From assembly GCA_025526935.1 (NCBI GenBank), contig JAHLKD010000044.1:248001-312000 (forward strand): DNA of 64,000 nucleotides, written 5' to 3'. The stretch comes from Cladochytrium replicatum (lineage: Eukaryota; Chytridiomycota; Chytridiomycetes; Cladochytriales; Cladochytriaceae). The notes under the pieces were generated by a model, which was not told the DNA's origin, ran no database searches, and worked only from the letters and a program-made list of their open reading frames with translations. A program made the translations under genes and the position numbers. How positions within the stretch are numbered: the first letter of the stretch is position 1; every line of letters starts with the position of its first letter. This document shows positions 8,290 through 18,454 of this stretch, piece by piece.

Positions 8290-11200
8290 GGGCCTCCCTT
8301 GAGGGCAATAGGGTGGCCTTAGTCGACTTAGAAGATTCTCTTTCAAAGCCCATATTCACTACAACACACAGCAGGCCGTTGGCGGACGCCCCTCCCCCTG
8401 CTAGAAAGAATCAGCATCCGAGCGCTCAGTTAAATCCACGGTATTACCGAGCATTATGTACACATTTCAACGTCTCCCCAACAGTAGATGTTTTTGGGGA
8501 TGGAGCTTCAAGATTGGCAAAGCAGTTTTGGAGCAAAGATCCAATAGATCTATCAGTTGAAGGTTGTTTAGGGCCGGATCCTACCAGTTTGGGTGTTCCC
8601 TGGCCAACTGAAGAGATTTTTTACGCAAACCCACCTCCACATCTGCTTGAGAGCTTCTTGAAAAAGGTCAGAAATCAGCGCTTAAGCTCTGCTTTATTAG
8701 TATGCCCTTATCGGACAAGGGATCGATCATTTGCTATCATCAAAGCTTTGCTTCAAGCACAACCTGTTCAATTGCCTTTAGAGCGAGACCTATTTTTACC
8801 AAGATCGGCTCAAGTACCATTCAGAAATCGGAGGAAAGACTTTTATCAGCAGAACAAGCCATTGCCTGATGAATGGGGTCCACCTAATTGGGGGCCGATT
8901 GGAGCTTTCTTGATTTCAGGCGACATTAAGAAATTGACATCTTTCCAGAATCTCTCAAATCAAGTGATTACATTTGAAAATTTGGAATCACGCCTGCTGA
9001 ATCTTTTAGTCACCCCAAGTATTCAGCAGTTTTTGGCAGCAACACCAATCTACAACGTTGATCGTACTCCCCAAAATGGTTTGCACAAAAAGTTTTCTAC
9101 GCTTATGGAGGCTATCACCACACCTTGGAAAGATGTGATGGATGAGGTTGTTGGGGAATGTAACACTGAAGTGACATCTGCGTTGGAAACAGATAGAGAT
9201 CACCCAGTCAACCCCTCACCTCCTAAGCCAGTAGTGCCATTTTGGTGCATGGGAACTATTGATCACAAAGAGCATCCAATTATTGTTGATACTGGATCAT
9301 CCATTTCCGTTGTGTCGTACAATTTATATCATGAGTTGGGACTGCCTGCTCCACGACGTGAGTGTCACGAGCCACTAGAGGGCATAGGAGGTGCCAATAC
9401 TGCCACTGAGGAGATAGTGTCAGATATTGTGCTCTATGCGTATGGTGGTCGTGAATTGCGGATTGCTGTCAGGTTTGTGATGGTGCAGCACTCTAGACCC
9501 CTTCTCTTACTTGGTATGGATGTAATCCGTCCAATGTGTTTTGTCATTTGCATCCGCCCTCTTCCTCAGCCATCATTTATGCAATCACCTCGGGATCCTA
9601 TGACAATTGTACCATGTTCGTCGACCCCGAACTTGGTTCTTCGCGGGGGCAGGGAGAAGAATGGGGCAAAGAAAACACTAATAGTCTCAATGTCATCGTA
9701 TTCAACGATAGAACTGAAATCCTTTCAGGCCATATTCACCATTGAGAACATCTCTGAAATTGAAAAATCAGAGATTCGACAAGCACATTTGGAATCAAAG
9801 TTAACACTCTCACAGAAGCAGATTAGCACTCTCTGTGATCGTGCAGGAATTGATCCTTTTAATCCACCAGAAGTTCCAAATGCATTCCTGAAAGTGTTGC
9901 TTTCTGATGGAAGATTCAATCTTGACATGCCAAGAGTGTTGGTCAAATTGACTTTGATGGTTGTATGCAAATTTCATAAGGCTTTCTCTTATCCTGGAAA
10001 TGACTTGGGAGAGTTCAAGGAATTTCCTTTTGATGTGGAATTGATAGGGAAATTACCAGTAGAGCCCCCTCCCAGGAGATTCAGCCCAAAGCAAGTGGAG
10101 GCTGCCAGGAAAGAGTTTGATACATTTGCCAGGCTCAAACGATATGGTCCGATACCTGATGCAGAGTATGTTAGCGAGGTGGTTGTTGTATTCTACCCTG
10201 AAGAATCTGGGAGAACACCACGTATTACCGGAGATTATACAGTATTGAATGCTCACACAAAGTTGACTCCGTACCCTTTCACTCCAATGCACTTGGTATT
10301 ACGGTGGTTACAAAATTCTTCATTTGCTGTTGCATCAGGAGGTGATCAAAATAAGGCTTTCCATCAAATTGTGTGCACAGAAAGAGCAAAGCGTTTATTA
10401 GCAATACGAATGCCTGGATCAGGGCAAGTGATTGCTCCATCACATATGCCACAGGGTCCAAAGAATGCTCCAGCTCACTTAGAAAAATGCTCAGATTTTT
10501 CATACAAAGGACTTGTATGGAAGATAATGGTGAAATATGCTGATGATCAGAACCTGTCACAAACAACTGCATTCGAGCATGTTGATGCAGTTATCCATTG
10601 GTTACGACGGACTGTTCAGTTTGGATGGACTTTGAAGATGGCAAAGTCTTTCTTTTTGGTTGTAATGCTCAATGCACTTGGATTTGTGTTTGATCAGAAA
10701 GGCAGGAGGCCTGACCCAACCAAGTTAAGATCGGTCAAGAATTTATTGCCACCACAAACAGTTGCCGAACTTTGGATGTTTTGGGGTCTAGCCAGTTTTT
10801 ATCGGGAATCAATTCCTGGCCTGCAGACAGACTACCGAATTTTATCTGATATGATCATTGAGGCTGTCAAGCGTTATCATGCAAAGCGTCCAAAGAAGAA
10901 GGTGTCTCACCGGGTCTCAGATGGCATCGCAGAGGATCTAAGGAGACAAGCTGATGTGGGGATTCAGCCTGTCAATGTTCCTGAAGATCTGATGCACAAC
11001 GATGTCCTGAGGGTGAGAGAGAAAGACCGCAACATGAAGAAATTCATGGAGAGGTGTGAAGTACACCACTCAGCGGAATTTCTCAGTGCTTTTGAGAGGT
11101 TAAAGCAAGAACTGTGCAGTGATAGAGTCATAGCTGTAGTGCTACCTCCATATGAATATCTAATGTCACTGCATTTTGACACCTCCTATGTTGGAACTAA

Positions 11201-13214
11201 TTTAACAATCATGCAAACACAACCAGACATGACAACAAAACCAATTGCTTTTTACAGCAAGGCCTGTGGTCCAACAGAGATGAAGCTGTGGGCTACGGAG
11301 CTCGAAGTTTGGGGATTAATTACGGGACTGGAAAGTGCTGAAAGAGCCGGCTTCCTGTATGGGGATTTCCCTTTCTCAATTGTTGTAGATCATGAAGCTT
11401 TGCTGTGGTTGAAGAATTACCAAGGTTCCAACAGAAAATATGCACGAATGTGTTTGAAATTTATGGAATACGCAGATCGCGCTGTAATTGTGCATAGGCC
11501 AGGCTACCTGCATGTTGTTCCAGATGCTTTGTCACGGTTGCCTCGTACTGAGGACTCTTGGTCAGTAACACGTTCAGCTTTGTATGCAATGGATGGTTCC
11601 ATTGCTGTATCTAGTTGGATGCTGCATTGCAGTCAAAACTCCAAGCGGGAGACTTATCAGACGAGTGTGGGAACTGTAGGACCCCATACCCTGATAGAAT
11701 TGTTACAGAATGAACTGCAAAAAACTCAATATGAACCAGCACAGCGTTATCTAGCAATTATAGAAAAAAATAATGGAGATTTGAAGCAGTGCAGTGAGCA
11801 AGAGCGAGTCTTTGCCACCTCTTGGGAATTTATAGATAATATTCTGTATCATAATGCTGGAGGTTGGAAGGTATTTGTACCAACTGAGGTTGCCGAAGCA
11901 ACTATCCTCCAGGATAGACATGAAAGAGGTGGTCATTTTTCTGCTGAAAAAATGTTTGCTGCATTAGCTACAGTCTTCTGGTTTCCAAAGATGCTGCATA
12001 AGATCAGGAGATGGGTCAAAGGTTGCCAGGTGTGTCAAGATCATGCCCGAGCACCCCCTCATTCAACTTTCCTCCGGAATATTGCAGCCATAACTGGTCG
12101 TTGGGCTCATTCATCTTTAGACAATGCAGGTCCATTCTGTGGTTGTCATCCATTGATTGGCATTCTTGTTGTAGTCTGCTGCTTCTCTTCACGATGTCAT
12201 CTCTACAAGTGTAACATCAACCCAACATCCGAAGAAGTTGGCAATTTGATATACGAGAGATATTATCCACTCCATGGTTTACCAGAGAGATTCACATCAG
12301 ATAGAGGATCTGCCTTTGTTAGTGGGATGACGCAGACAGTCCTGAAGCGATTGGGAATCGAGCAGCATTCTAGTACAGCTCATCATCCACAGGCTAATCC
12401 ATATGCAGAGAGCACAGTGAAATTGGCAGTTGCAGTTCTATCCAAATTAGCTGATGCAGTGTACGATGGGGATGACTGTGGGTTAGCATGGGAGCGTTAC
12501 CTTCCGATGGTTGAGTTCGCAATCAATTCACAAGTTCGAGCCAGTAATGAACTTTTGGGAGTTACCAGATTTGAACAGGATTTGGGATATAATCCCACTG
12601 GTCCAGGAGCCCTTATCGATTCGTCAGAACATCGTGCCCTACGGTCAGCTGATGCAGAAAGACTAGTCGATCGATTGAGGGAATTGCAAATCCAGTGCAC
12701 TACACTTTATTCAGAATATCAGGAGTATTATAAAAGAGCTCAGGACACTAAGAGGCCAATTCCAATATTCAAAGTTGGAGACGATGTTATGCTCACCACC
12801 AAGCATATGAAGTTCTATCAACGGAAACTATCGGAATCTTGGGTTGGTCCATTTGTCGTTGAGGAAGTGGGCAAGTATGACACCTACCGTCTTGCACTTC
12901 CCAAAAAGTTTTCTCGTGTCAATCCTTGGTTTCATGTTTCAATGTTGAAGAAGCATGAACCTCCTGCTCCCCGGCAGCAAGGTCGAGATAGGCCAGAACC
13001 GGAGCTCGAAGAAGATGGTGAATGGTATGAAGTCGAACGAATAGTGGCTCACCGGAAACATCGCGGGAAACTCCAGTTTCGTGTGCGTTGGTTAGGCTAT
13101 CCGCCCTCTGATGACTCCTGGGAACCTGCTGACGAACTGGAAGAACATTCAGCTGACACTGTTGCAGAGTACAAGGAGCGTGCAGGTGTTTTCATTCTTT
13201 TTGAGTTTATCTGA
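8274..13214 (+). CDS. pol: Pol polyprotein (Dam-like domain, PR, RT, RNase H, IN, chromodomain)
   Basis: The frame is continuous for about 1646 codons and has no usable ATG start, so it is probably made as Gag-Pol by frameshifting. Numbered from 8274, an N-terminal region (about 70-215) carries DVFGDGASRLAKQFW and YANPPPHLLESFL, resembling the Dam-methyltransferase-like domain known from DIRS/Ngaro elements. Aspartic protease follows, with VDTGSS near 338 and LLLLGMDVI near 411. RT has GDQNKAFHQI and the YADD catalytic box near 754. RNase H runs from about 965 (HFDTS, ELEVW, DHEAL). Integrase has an HHCC finger (about 1215-1255) and the D..D..E core (SLDNAG, TSDRGSAF, NPYAEST). A chromodomain (VERIVAHR .. 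FRVRWLGYPPSDDSWEP) closes the protein. Confidence 0.96.
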   Translation, partial: GGFLLRASLEGNRVALVDLEDSLSKPIFTTTHSRPLADAPPPARKNQHPSAQLNPRYYRALCTHFNVSPTVDVFGDGASRLAKQFWSKDPIDLSVEGCLGPDPTSLGVPWPTEEIFYANPPPHLLESFLKKVRNQRLSSALLVCPYRTRDRSFAIIKALLQAQPVQLPLERDLFLPRSAQVPFRNRRKDFYQQNKPLPDEWGPPNWGPIGAFLISGDIKKLTSFQNLSNQVITFENLESRLLNLLVTPSIQQFLAATPIYNVDRTPQNGLHKKFSTLMEAITTPWKDVMDEVVGECNTEVTSALETDRDHPVNPSPPKPVVPFWCMGTIDHKEHPIIVDTGSSISVVSYNLYHELGLPAPRRECHEPLEGIGGANTATEEIVSDIVLYAYGGRELRIAVRFVMVQHSRPLLLLGMDVIRPMCFVICIRPLPQPSFMQSPRDPMTIVPCSSTPNLVLRGGREKNGAKKTLIVSMSSYSTIELKSFQAIFTIENISEIEKSEIRQAHLESKLTLSQKQISTLCDRAGIDPFNPPEVPNAFLKVLLSDGRFNLDMPRVLVKLTLMVVCKFHKAFSYPGNDLGEFKEFPFDVELIGKLPVEPPPRRFSPKQVEAARKEFDTFARLKRYGPIPDAEYVSEVVVVFYPEESGRTPRITGDYTVLNAHTKLTPYPFTPMHLVLRWLQNSSFAVASGGDQNKAFHQIVCTERAKRLLAIRMPGSGQVIAPSHMPQGPKNAPAHLEKCSDFSYKGLVWKIMVKYADDQNLSQTTAFEHVDAVIHWLRRTVQFGWTLKMAKSFFLVVMLNALGFVFDQKGRRPDPTKLRSVKNLLPPQTVAELWMFWGLASFYRESIPGLQTDYRILSDMIIEAVKRYHAKRPKKKVSHRVSDGIAEDLRRQADVGIQPVNVPEDLMHNDVLRVREKDRNMKKFMERCEVHHSAEFLSAFERLKQELCSDRVIAVVLPPYEYLMSLHFDTSYVGTNLTIMQTQPDMTTKPIAFYSKACGPTEMKLWATELEVWGLITGLESAERAGFLYGDFPFSIVVDHEALLWLKNYQGSNRKYARMCLKFMEYADRAVIVHRPGYLHVVPDALSRLPRTEDSWSVTRSALYAMDGSIAVSSWMLHCSQNSKRETYQTSVGTVGPHTLIELLQNELQKTQYEPAQRYLAIIEKNNGDLKQCSEQERVFATSWEFIDNILYHNAGGWKVFVPTEVAEATILQDRHERGGHFSAEKMFAALATVFWFPKMLHKIRRWVKGCQVCQDHARAPPHSTFLRNIAAITGRWAHSSLDNAGPFCGCHPLIGILVVVCCFSSRCHLYKCNINPTSEEVGNLIYERYYPLHGLPERFTSDRGSAFVSGMTQTVLKRLGIEQHSSTAHHPQANPYAESTVKLAVAVLSKLADAVYDGDDCGLAWERYLPMVEFAINSQVRASNELLGVTRFEQDLGYNPTGPGALIDSSEHRALRSADAERLVDRLRELQIQCTTLYSEYQEYYKRAQDTKRPIPIFKVGDDVMLTTKHMKFYQRKLSESWVGPFVVEEVGKYDTYRLALPKKFSRVNPWFHVSMLKKHEPPAPRQQGRDRPEPELEEDGEWYEVERIVAHRKHRGKLQFRVRWLGYPPSDDSWEPADELEEHSADTVAEYKERAGVFILFEFI

Positions 13215-13250
13215 TGACATGAGCTTTGGTGACCCAAAAGCTCATCTTCG

Positions 13251-13260
13251 AGGGGGCACC
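13251..13260 (+). other. polypurine tract
   Basis: AGGGGGCACC immediately precedes the 3' LTR. The purine run AGGGGG is the expected plus-strand primer for reverse transcription. Confidence 0.6.
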
Positions 13261-13729
13261 TGTTAAATTCTGTGTACCCTTGGAGGGCTTACCCATTGTT
13301 TTGTGCAATAGGCTTTTCTCTTGGGCTTGAGAAGTTTTTATGCTATTGCTCGATTTATGTTTTGGGCAGTCATGCTGTTTATTTTCTTTATTGTAATTGT
13401 TGAATATTCTTCTGTGTGGGAATATTTATTGCGGTGTGAGGGTGGCTGGTTCCTTGAGACAGTGGAACAAACCAAACACTCACACACCACAGGTATAAAT
13501 AAAGGAGACAGTGGAACAAACCAAACACTCACACACCACAGTCTTCCTGGTTAGCAATCCCAGCCTTGATTTGTATTAGCCACAGAGTGCTTGTGTGCAA
13601 CAAGGGAATTTGCTTTATCATCACCCCATATTCAACTGGGCCAAGAGACGGAACCTGGAGCTGTTGTGCTAGCTAAAGTACAGCTAAACACGCCCTACCG
13701 CTGCCAGGAGAAGCCCTTGGTTTTTAACA
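13261..13729 (+). repeat. 3' LTR
   Basis: Same length as the 5' LTR and no difference seen when read side by side, including the internal 49 bp duplication. It is followed by the GAGTG target duplication at 13730-13734. Confidence 0.97.
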
Positions 13730-13734
13730 GAGTG

Positions 13735-15075
13735 CATCTTGTACATGTCTTTGGATGCAAGGAAAAAGTACAAATCCCTGACTCGTCAACTAATGACAAC
13801 GGTCTCTGTTTTCAAGCATCACACTGTCTCAAGTGAAACTAACAATGTCTCCGCTGTCCCCAATGATGCTATAGATGGAAGCGAGAGTTTCTGCTAAATC
13901 AGGAACCTAGAGAGCATTTTGAATTTGTCTGATTTTTCCATTCGGTTAAACAAGACTAACATCCCCAATACCCTTAACTGGTACAACAGTGCCGTTTGCC
14001 AATTCAACTTCTCCAAGACATTTGTATTCTATATTTTCAAAAACATCCATATTTGGTGTCACCCACTGTAGGAAGCGCCTGAATCAGATTGCCTTGATTG
14101 TTTTGCATGATGTGTACTGTATGGTCGATCTTTGCCTTCAATGCTTTAATCACACCAACATTGGTGTGATCAGAGATTTGATCAGTACAAAGTATCGAGG
14201 AGGAGTGCTTAACAGCAGTGTCTCTAACCTTGGAGTTGGAGGTGGACTGATTGTCTGAATCAGAGTCAATGTCCATGTCCTCCGCACCCTTTGCCTTTAG
14301 GCTTCTGGGCCGGAGTTTTGTTTTAATTTACAGAGTACATTTCGGCTGTATGTGTCCCTTCTGACCACAGAAGGGTGCAAATAATGTTCTTTCGGTTGCC
14401 AGTCTTAGTCTGTGATGGCTTTGACTGCGATCGTGAACCATTCTTCTTCTCCCCAGCACCTTCTGAACGCGAGCCTGAGCGTTTATATGCGGTTTGGGTG
14501 CATCTGGATAAAGGACACAGGGATCCATGCGATCGACACCAGCTTTCACGAAAGACTTCAGCTCAACTTTGGCCGACCGCGGGTGACCTTTGACAGGATG
14601 TCCTGAACCGTGAGCTTTTGTCACTTCCAGTTGAATGAGAGTCCAGAACTTGTCACCATTGCAAGTAAAGTCTGCTTGTTGTGATCCGCCACCCCAGCTG
14701 GTGGGTTCCCCCGTTGGGCTGGTTGCCATTTGCTAGTGTCATTTGTGGTGATCTGACCCATGAATTTGTGTAGCAACTGTAGATCTGGTCCTTCCTTCTG
14801 CAACTTGGCAACGACCCGTTCCAGCAACTCTCCAACAATATCATTACTTGCTGTCATTTTCAACTAATTTGCCTGAGCGGAGTCATAAACCAAGTTTGCA
14901 AATGTTTGGATTGAGCATTCTGCTTATCTTTCAACAGAATAGAGTCGAAGTATTGTTGCCATAGTTGTCCTTCCATCAGCATTTTAGTGTCACCAGCGAT
15001 TACGGCCGGAACCCCTTGCACTTGTTCTATGCATAGTCGGACTATTCCACAAGGTGGTAGTAAACAGGGAAACAT
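13735..15075 (-). mobile_element. decayed Ty1/copia-like gag and protease region
   Basis: On the minus strand, successive broken frames give a Gag-like stretch (15075-14621), then 14729-14328 ending in a degenerate zinc knuckle (FCGQKGHIQPKC, with the first Cys changed to Ala). An acidic linker follows (14276-14037). Next comes VELANGTVVPVKGIGDVSL followed, after stops, by IRQIQNAL and VPDLAETLAS. That last pattern is the hallmark of copia Pol just after protease. Multiple stops and frameshifts make it non-functional. The gypsy element interrupts it, and its continuation is at 5041-5431. Confidence 0.7.
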
Positions 15076-15104
15076 TATTTGAGAATTGATTTCGCAACCT
15101 GGTT

Positions 15105-15640
15105 GTTAAGGATCAGCTGGTTTTTGGGTCTTCCCGGTCGGGTTCTGGTCCATTGACAAGATGTACCTGATCCGATAGACGTTTTTTCAAGAAAGTTTTC
15201 AGGTCTGATCCAGGACAGGTCACGGGTCCAGAAGCAAAACCTTTATCAGGTCGAGCTTTAGACCCGTGTAAAAACCCATCTCATAAGAAAAGATAGAAGA
15301 AAGCCATTTGTATTTTCTGTCCACGCAGACACTTTCCAAGATGGGAATCGAGGTTTTGTAACAAACTTTTTCTATCCACAACAGACCTCGAGAGCTGCAC
15401 TTTCTGTCCACGTGGACACTTTCCAAGAAGACACAATCGAGATTTTGTTTTTCCTTTTTCTAGTTCAAGTTAAAACCCAAAACGGACAGGGTCAGGGTCA
15501 GGTACGCATTTCGATAACTGCGGGTCTGGGTTTGGCGCTGCTACCCGCAGTGAGGTCCCCGGACATACACGACCTGACATTCAAGCTCTTTTCAGGTTGA
15601 CTCACTAACCTGGATCCCACCCGGGCCCGCCGAACCTTAC
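15105..15640 (+). repeat. GGGTC-rich dispersed repeat, right copy, with GTCCACGTGGAC motifs
   Basis: Block A (15105-15270) is the inverted counterpart of 425-595. It is followed by TCTGTCCACGCAGACACTTTCC (15328-15352) and by the perfect 12 bp palindrome GTCCACGTGGAC at 15406-15417, both related to the minisatellite junctions at 90-390. Block B (about 15470-15640) is again GGGTC/GGGTCT rich and contains a hairpin: ACTGCGGGT pairs with ACCCGCAGT around 15517-15552. The family is unknown to me. Confidence 0.65.
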
Positions 15641-16402
15641 CGGTGGTTGTTCAGGAACTTCAGGTCGTCCGCTGTCATGTCGCTGTCATGGTGTGCACCG
15701 CAAATGCGGCATAGAGAGAGATTTGGGGAAAGAGTTTGGTGAAGGGACTTCCTTTCTTTATTTTAAATTTGTTCTTTATAGAAAGTTTAGTTATTTTGAT
15801 TTATTCAGCCAACCACGGGAAATACGAATCATATGTCTATCGATGACTAACCAGTGGAAGAAGACAACCCTGGTGTTTAGAAACTGCATGAAATCGGACA
15901 GATCCAGTGGCATCAACAACTGTTAAGAGCGCCGTTGAATCGATTGGACGAGCAGGACACCTTTATGAACTCCTTTCTTTAAATTTTCAAGAAAAAAGTA
16001 CATCGCTTCACGGAACACAAATAACGACAAAGAGCTGTCTTCCAACCATTTTGTATCCAGAATTGCGGCCATGTTCAGGGGACGGGATGCCAAACTATGT
16101 CCATTCAGCAGAAGCGACCTTGCGAAGCCTCACTTTCTCAATTTACACCAACTACAAATTTCGTTCTCCAGTCGCTCAATAAGCCAATAGCCTCCCTCGT
16201 CGATTTGTCGTCACTTTCACTCCAGGTTCTTCTTCGTCATCTCTCCTCCACCCTTCGCTCCCCATCATCGCTTAAGACCTCGTAGCCACTACATGTGCCA
16301 GATCTTCAAGCGGGAAAACCTTTGGCGCACAGCTCCCTGTCATAGTTGAAATTTTGGTCTTGGTAAGCGGCACACGTGGTGGGCCAGGTTCACGACTTCC
16401 AA
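15641..16402. other. stretch upstream of the 16403 gene, no supported gene
   Basis: Frames of 60-90 codons on the plus strand overlap each other and show no family signature. A possible donor GTAAGC at about 16362 suggests that a 5' exon of the following gene could lie here, but I could not fix one. Confidence 0.3.
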
Positions 16403-17920
16403 ATGCTCACCGTGTCAAGACAAAATCAGCCAAAACCTACACCACACCTGCCGCCGTCGCAGCACACTGTATTCCAAAACCTAGACAAAGACTCTATCCC
16501 GCATCGGACAAGTGGCGACGACGCATTCCAGCGTGCGGCTACCGCAAGAGTTCTCGCAGCTTCAACACTGATCGGACTGAAGGTTCTGGCAGCCCATATC
16601 GATGCCTCTCGAGATCGAACGAATTCAAAGCAATTTGAAACTTCATCACGAAATTGGACACTCGGAGATGTCGAGAACATCACGTTTGCACTCGGGATAC
16701 GGAAAGTGGATCTGCATAGAGAGGAACAGGTGGCTATTGCACCAATTATCTATTATCTCAATCTCAATTCAGATGATTTTAAAGTATAACTTGATCGCGC
16801 TTGCTTTGTACTTGGATCGGGATTCTTTGCAGCAAACAAATACCCCGAGTGAGGATGAGACCGCTGGGCGGGCTCTCGTGCGGGCTTTGTATCCGTCTTG
16901 GTGGGGACATGCAGAGCATATAGCTTCTCATCGCAGATCTCCTCAGCGAACAAAACACGGGAAAACTCCTCCGCCAGACGTCGACGTCTGGTCATGTAAG
17001 CACATGTTATGGACCGAAGCTGTTCCTCATTGGAGCTTTCAGATCCGAAGAAAATGGTTGACGAGTGGACTCAGACTCTTGATTCATTCATGCTGACATA
17101 CAGTAACACAGAAAATGTTCGTCACAATCGTAGAACAGAGCATTCGGGCCAGTATATAGCCATTCTTACTTCTGAAGACGAATCATCGGATATCCCAGAC
17201 ACAAACCATCACGCACGAAGAAGAATGACGCCGTTGCGGAAAGATCAGCTTATACAGACGAAGGACTCATCTCCATTTGAAGACCGCTATACGCAAGCGA
17301 AGATAGAAAGGCGAAGAAAAGACGGGGAAACTGGGTTAGTGGATGATTACTTACGATCTCCAACGGCTGACCGGACGATTAGATTTGTGCAGCTTGATCA
17401 AAATAATGAGCAGTACAGTTATGGGGAAGACACGCAAAATCGAAGAGAACAGTCAATATTCGGCATTGATACTGAGAGGGGCCACACAAGAGATCGAACG
17501 AGAGGTCGAATTGTAGACTCACCCGTTACCAACTCCACCAGAAGATTAAATCTTGGTGCGAAGAAAACCTCGCATTCACTGTTGCGCTCAGGGAGCAAAC
17601 GACGGCATAAGCCATATGCATGGTCAATTCCTGTTAAAAAGAAAGGCGTATTGGGAACACCTATTGATCCTGACTCGGAAAGTAGTCGTGCGTTAAAGGA
17701 TATGAAAGCTGGTGATTCGCAGATGTTATCTGCCAGAGAAAGGAGGACGCGGGATCCAAGCTTCGCCTCTATTGGATTCACCGAAGATTCTGGTTTACTA
17801 AACTCCATTGCTTCGGGCAACGAAACCAACATCATCAACATTGCACTTGATTTTCTTCAAGGAGGATTTGCTGAGAAGTTTTTTGAGCTCGAGGAGTTGA
17901 ACGACGATTACAAAGATTGA
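16403..17920 (+). CDS. hypothetical disordered protein, three exons
   Basis: Exons are 16403-16783, 16833-16995 and 17043-17920, with 49 and 47 bp introns (GTATAA..GCAG and GTAAGC..TCAG). Phases join exactly, giving 473 residues. The start is the first ATG in the exon 1 frame. Exon 1 contains a region that may fold (about residues 40-125: RAATARVLAAS, TLGDVENITFALGIRK). The rest is hydrophilic and rich in Arg, Ser, Asp and Thr, typical of a disordered nuclear protein. A short C-terminal helix (SGNETNIINIALDFLQGGF) ends the chain and could be a binding motif. No family is recognised. A further 5' exon is possible. Confidence 0.6.
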
Positions 17921-18454
17921 ACAAATGAGACACTTTCGAGATATCCACTATTTAATCTAAAGTTCTAAACTTTTCTCCGATGCATTTTGTCCTGGCATGA
18001 ATGGCAGTGAACGAACGAAACCAATGGTATGGCGGGATATTTGAACAAAAATACAATATCCAAAAAATCAGATGAATCACAACATCAATGCCATGCGCAC
18101 ATCGTTCATATGCGTGTGATGTGTGCGGCAACAAAGTGGTCCAATGAGCCTGATTGTGTGTTTTTGCATTCTTTATGTGTTATTTTTTGTGCAAAAATCC
18201 CGCCATAGAGCCTCCGTAACCTGGACCATCCGACCCGACGACACACGCCGCCACCAAACGAGTGCGTGGTGTCTGGCGTTTCGCCCAACTTTTAATTTCT
18301 ATTTTTGGGAACACCGTGTCGCCGCCTTTGACGCCACCAGCATTGAAAATCCGCCCTACCCTCCGCATACAAATGCCAGATCAACCAGCCCAACAAGCAC
18401 GTCACAGCGGAACCACATATACTCTCATCCTGCACTTCTACCTCGTCAACAAAC
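17921..18454. other. intergenic, promoter of the next gene
   Basis: No coding frame is supported. A CT-rich, TATA-poor leader (18380-18454) ends in CAACAAACATG, a good fungal start context for the GPI protein gene. Confidence 0.4.

Larger units (their letters stand above)
5432..13729 (+). mobile_element. intact Ty3/gypsy chromovirus LTR retrotransposon
   Basis: Length is 8298 bp, with 469 bp direct LTRs (5432-5900 and 13261-13729) beginning TG and ending CA. The 5 bp GAGTG occurs immediately outside both ends (5427-5431 and 13730-13734), a clear target-site duplication. I saw no difference between the LTRs when reading them side by side, which indicates recent insertion. It encodes Gag and a Pol with protease, reverse transcriptase, RNase H, integrase and a C-terminal chromodomain, all frames open. 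The order protease-RT-RNaseH-integrase defines Ty3/gypsy (Metaviridae), and the chromodomain places it among chromoviruses. It may be autonomous and active. A truncated, rearranged relative lies at 36169-37299. Confidence 0.97.
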
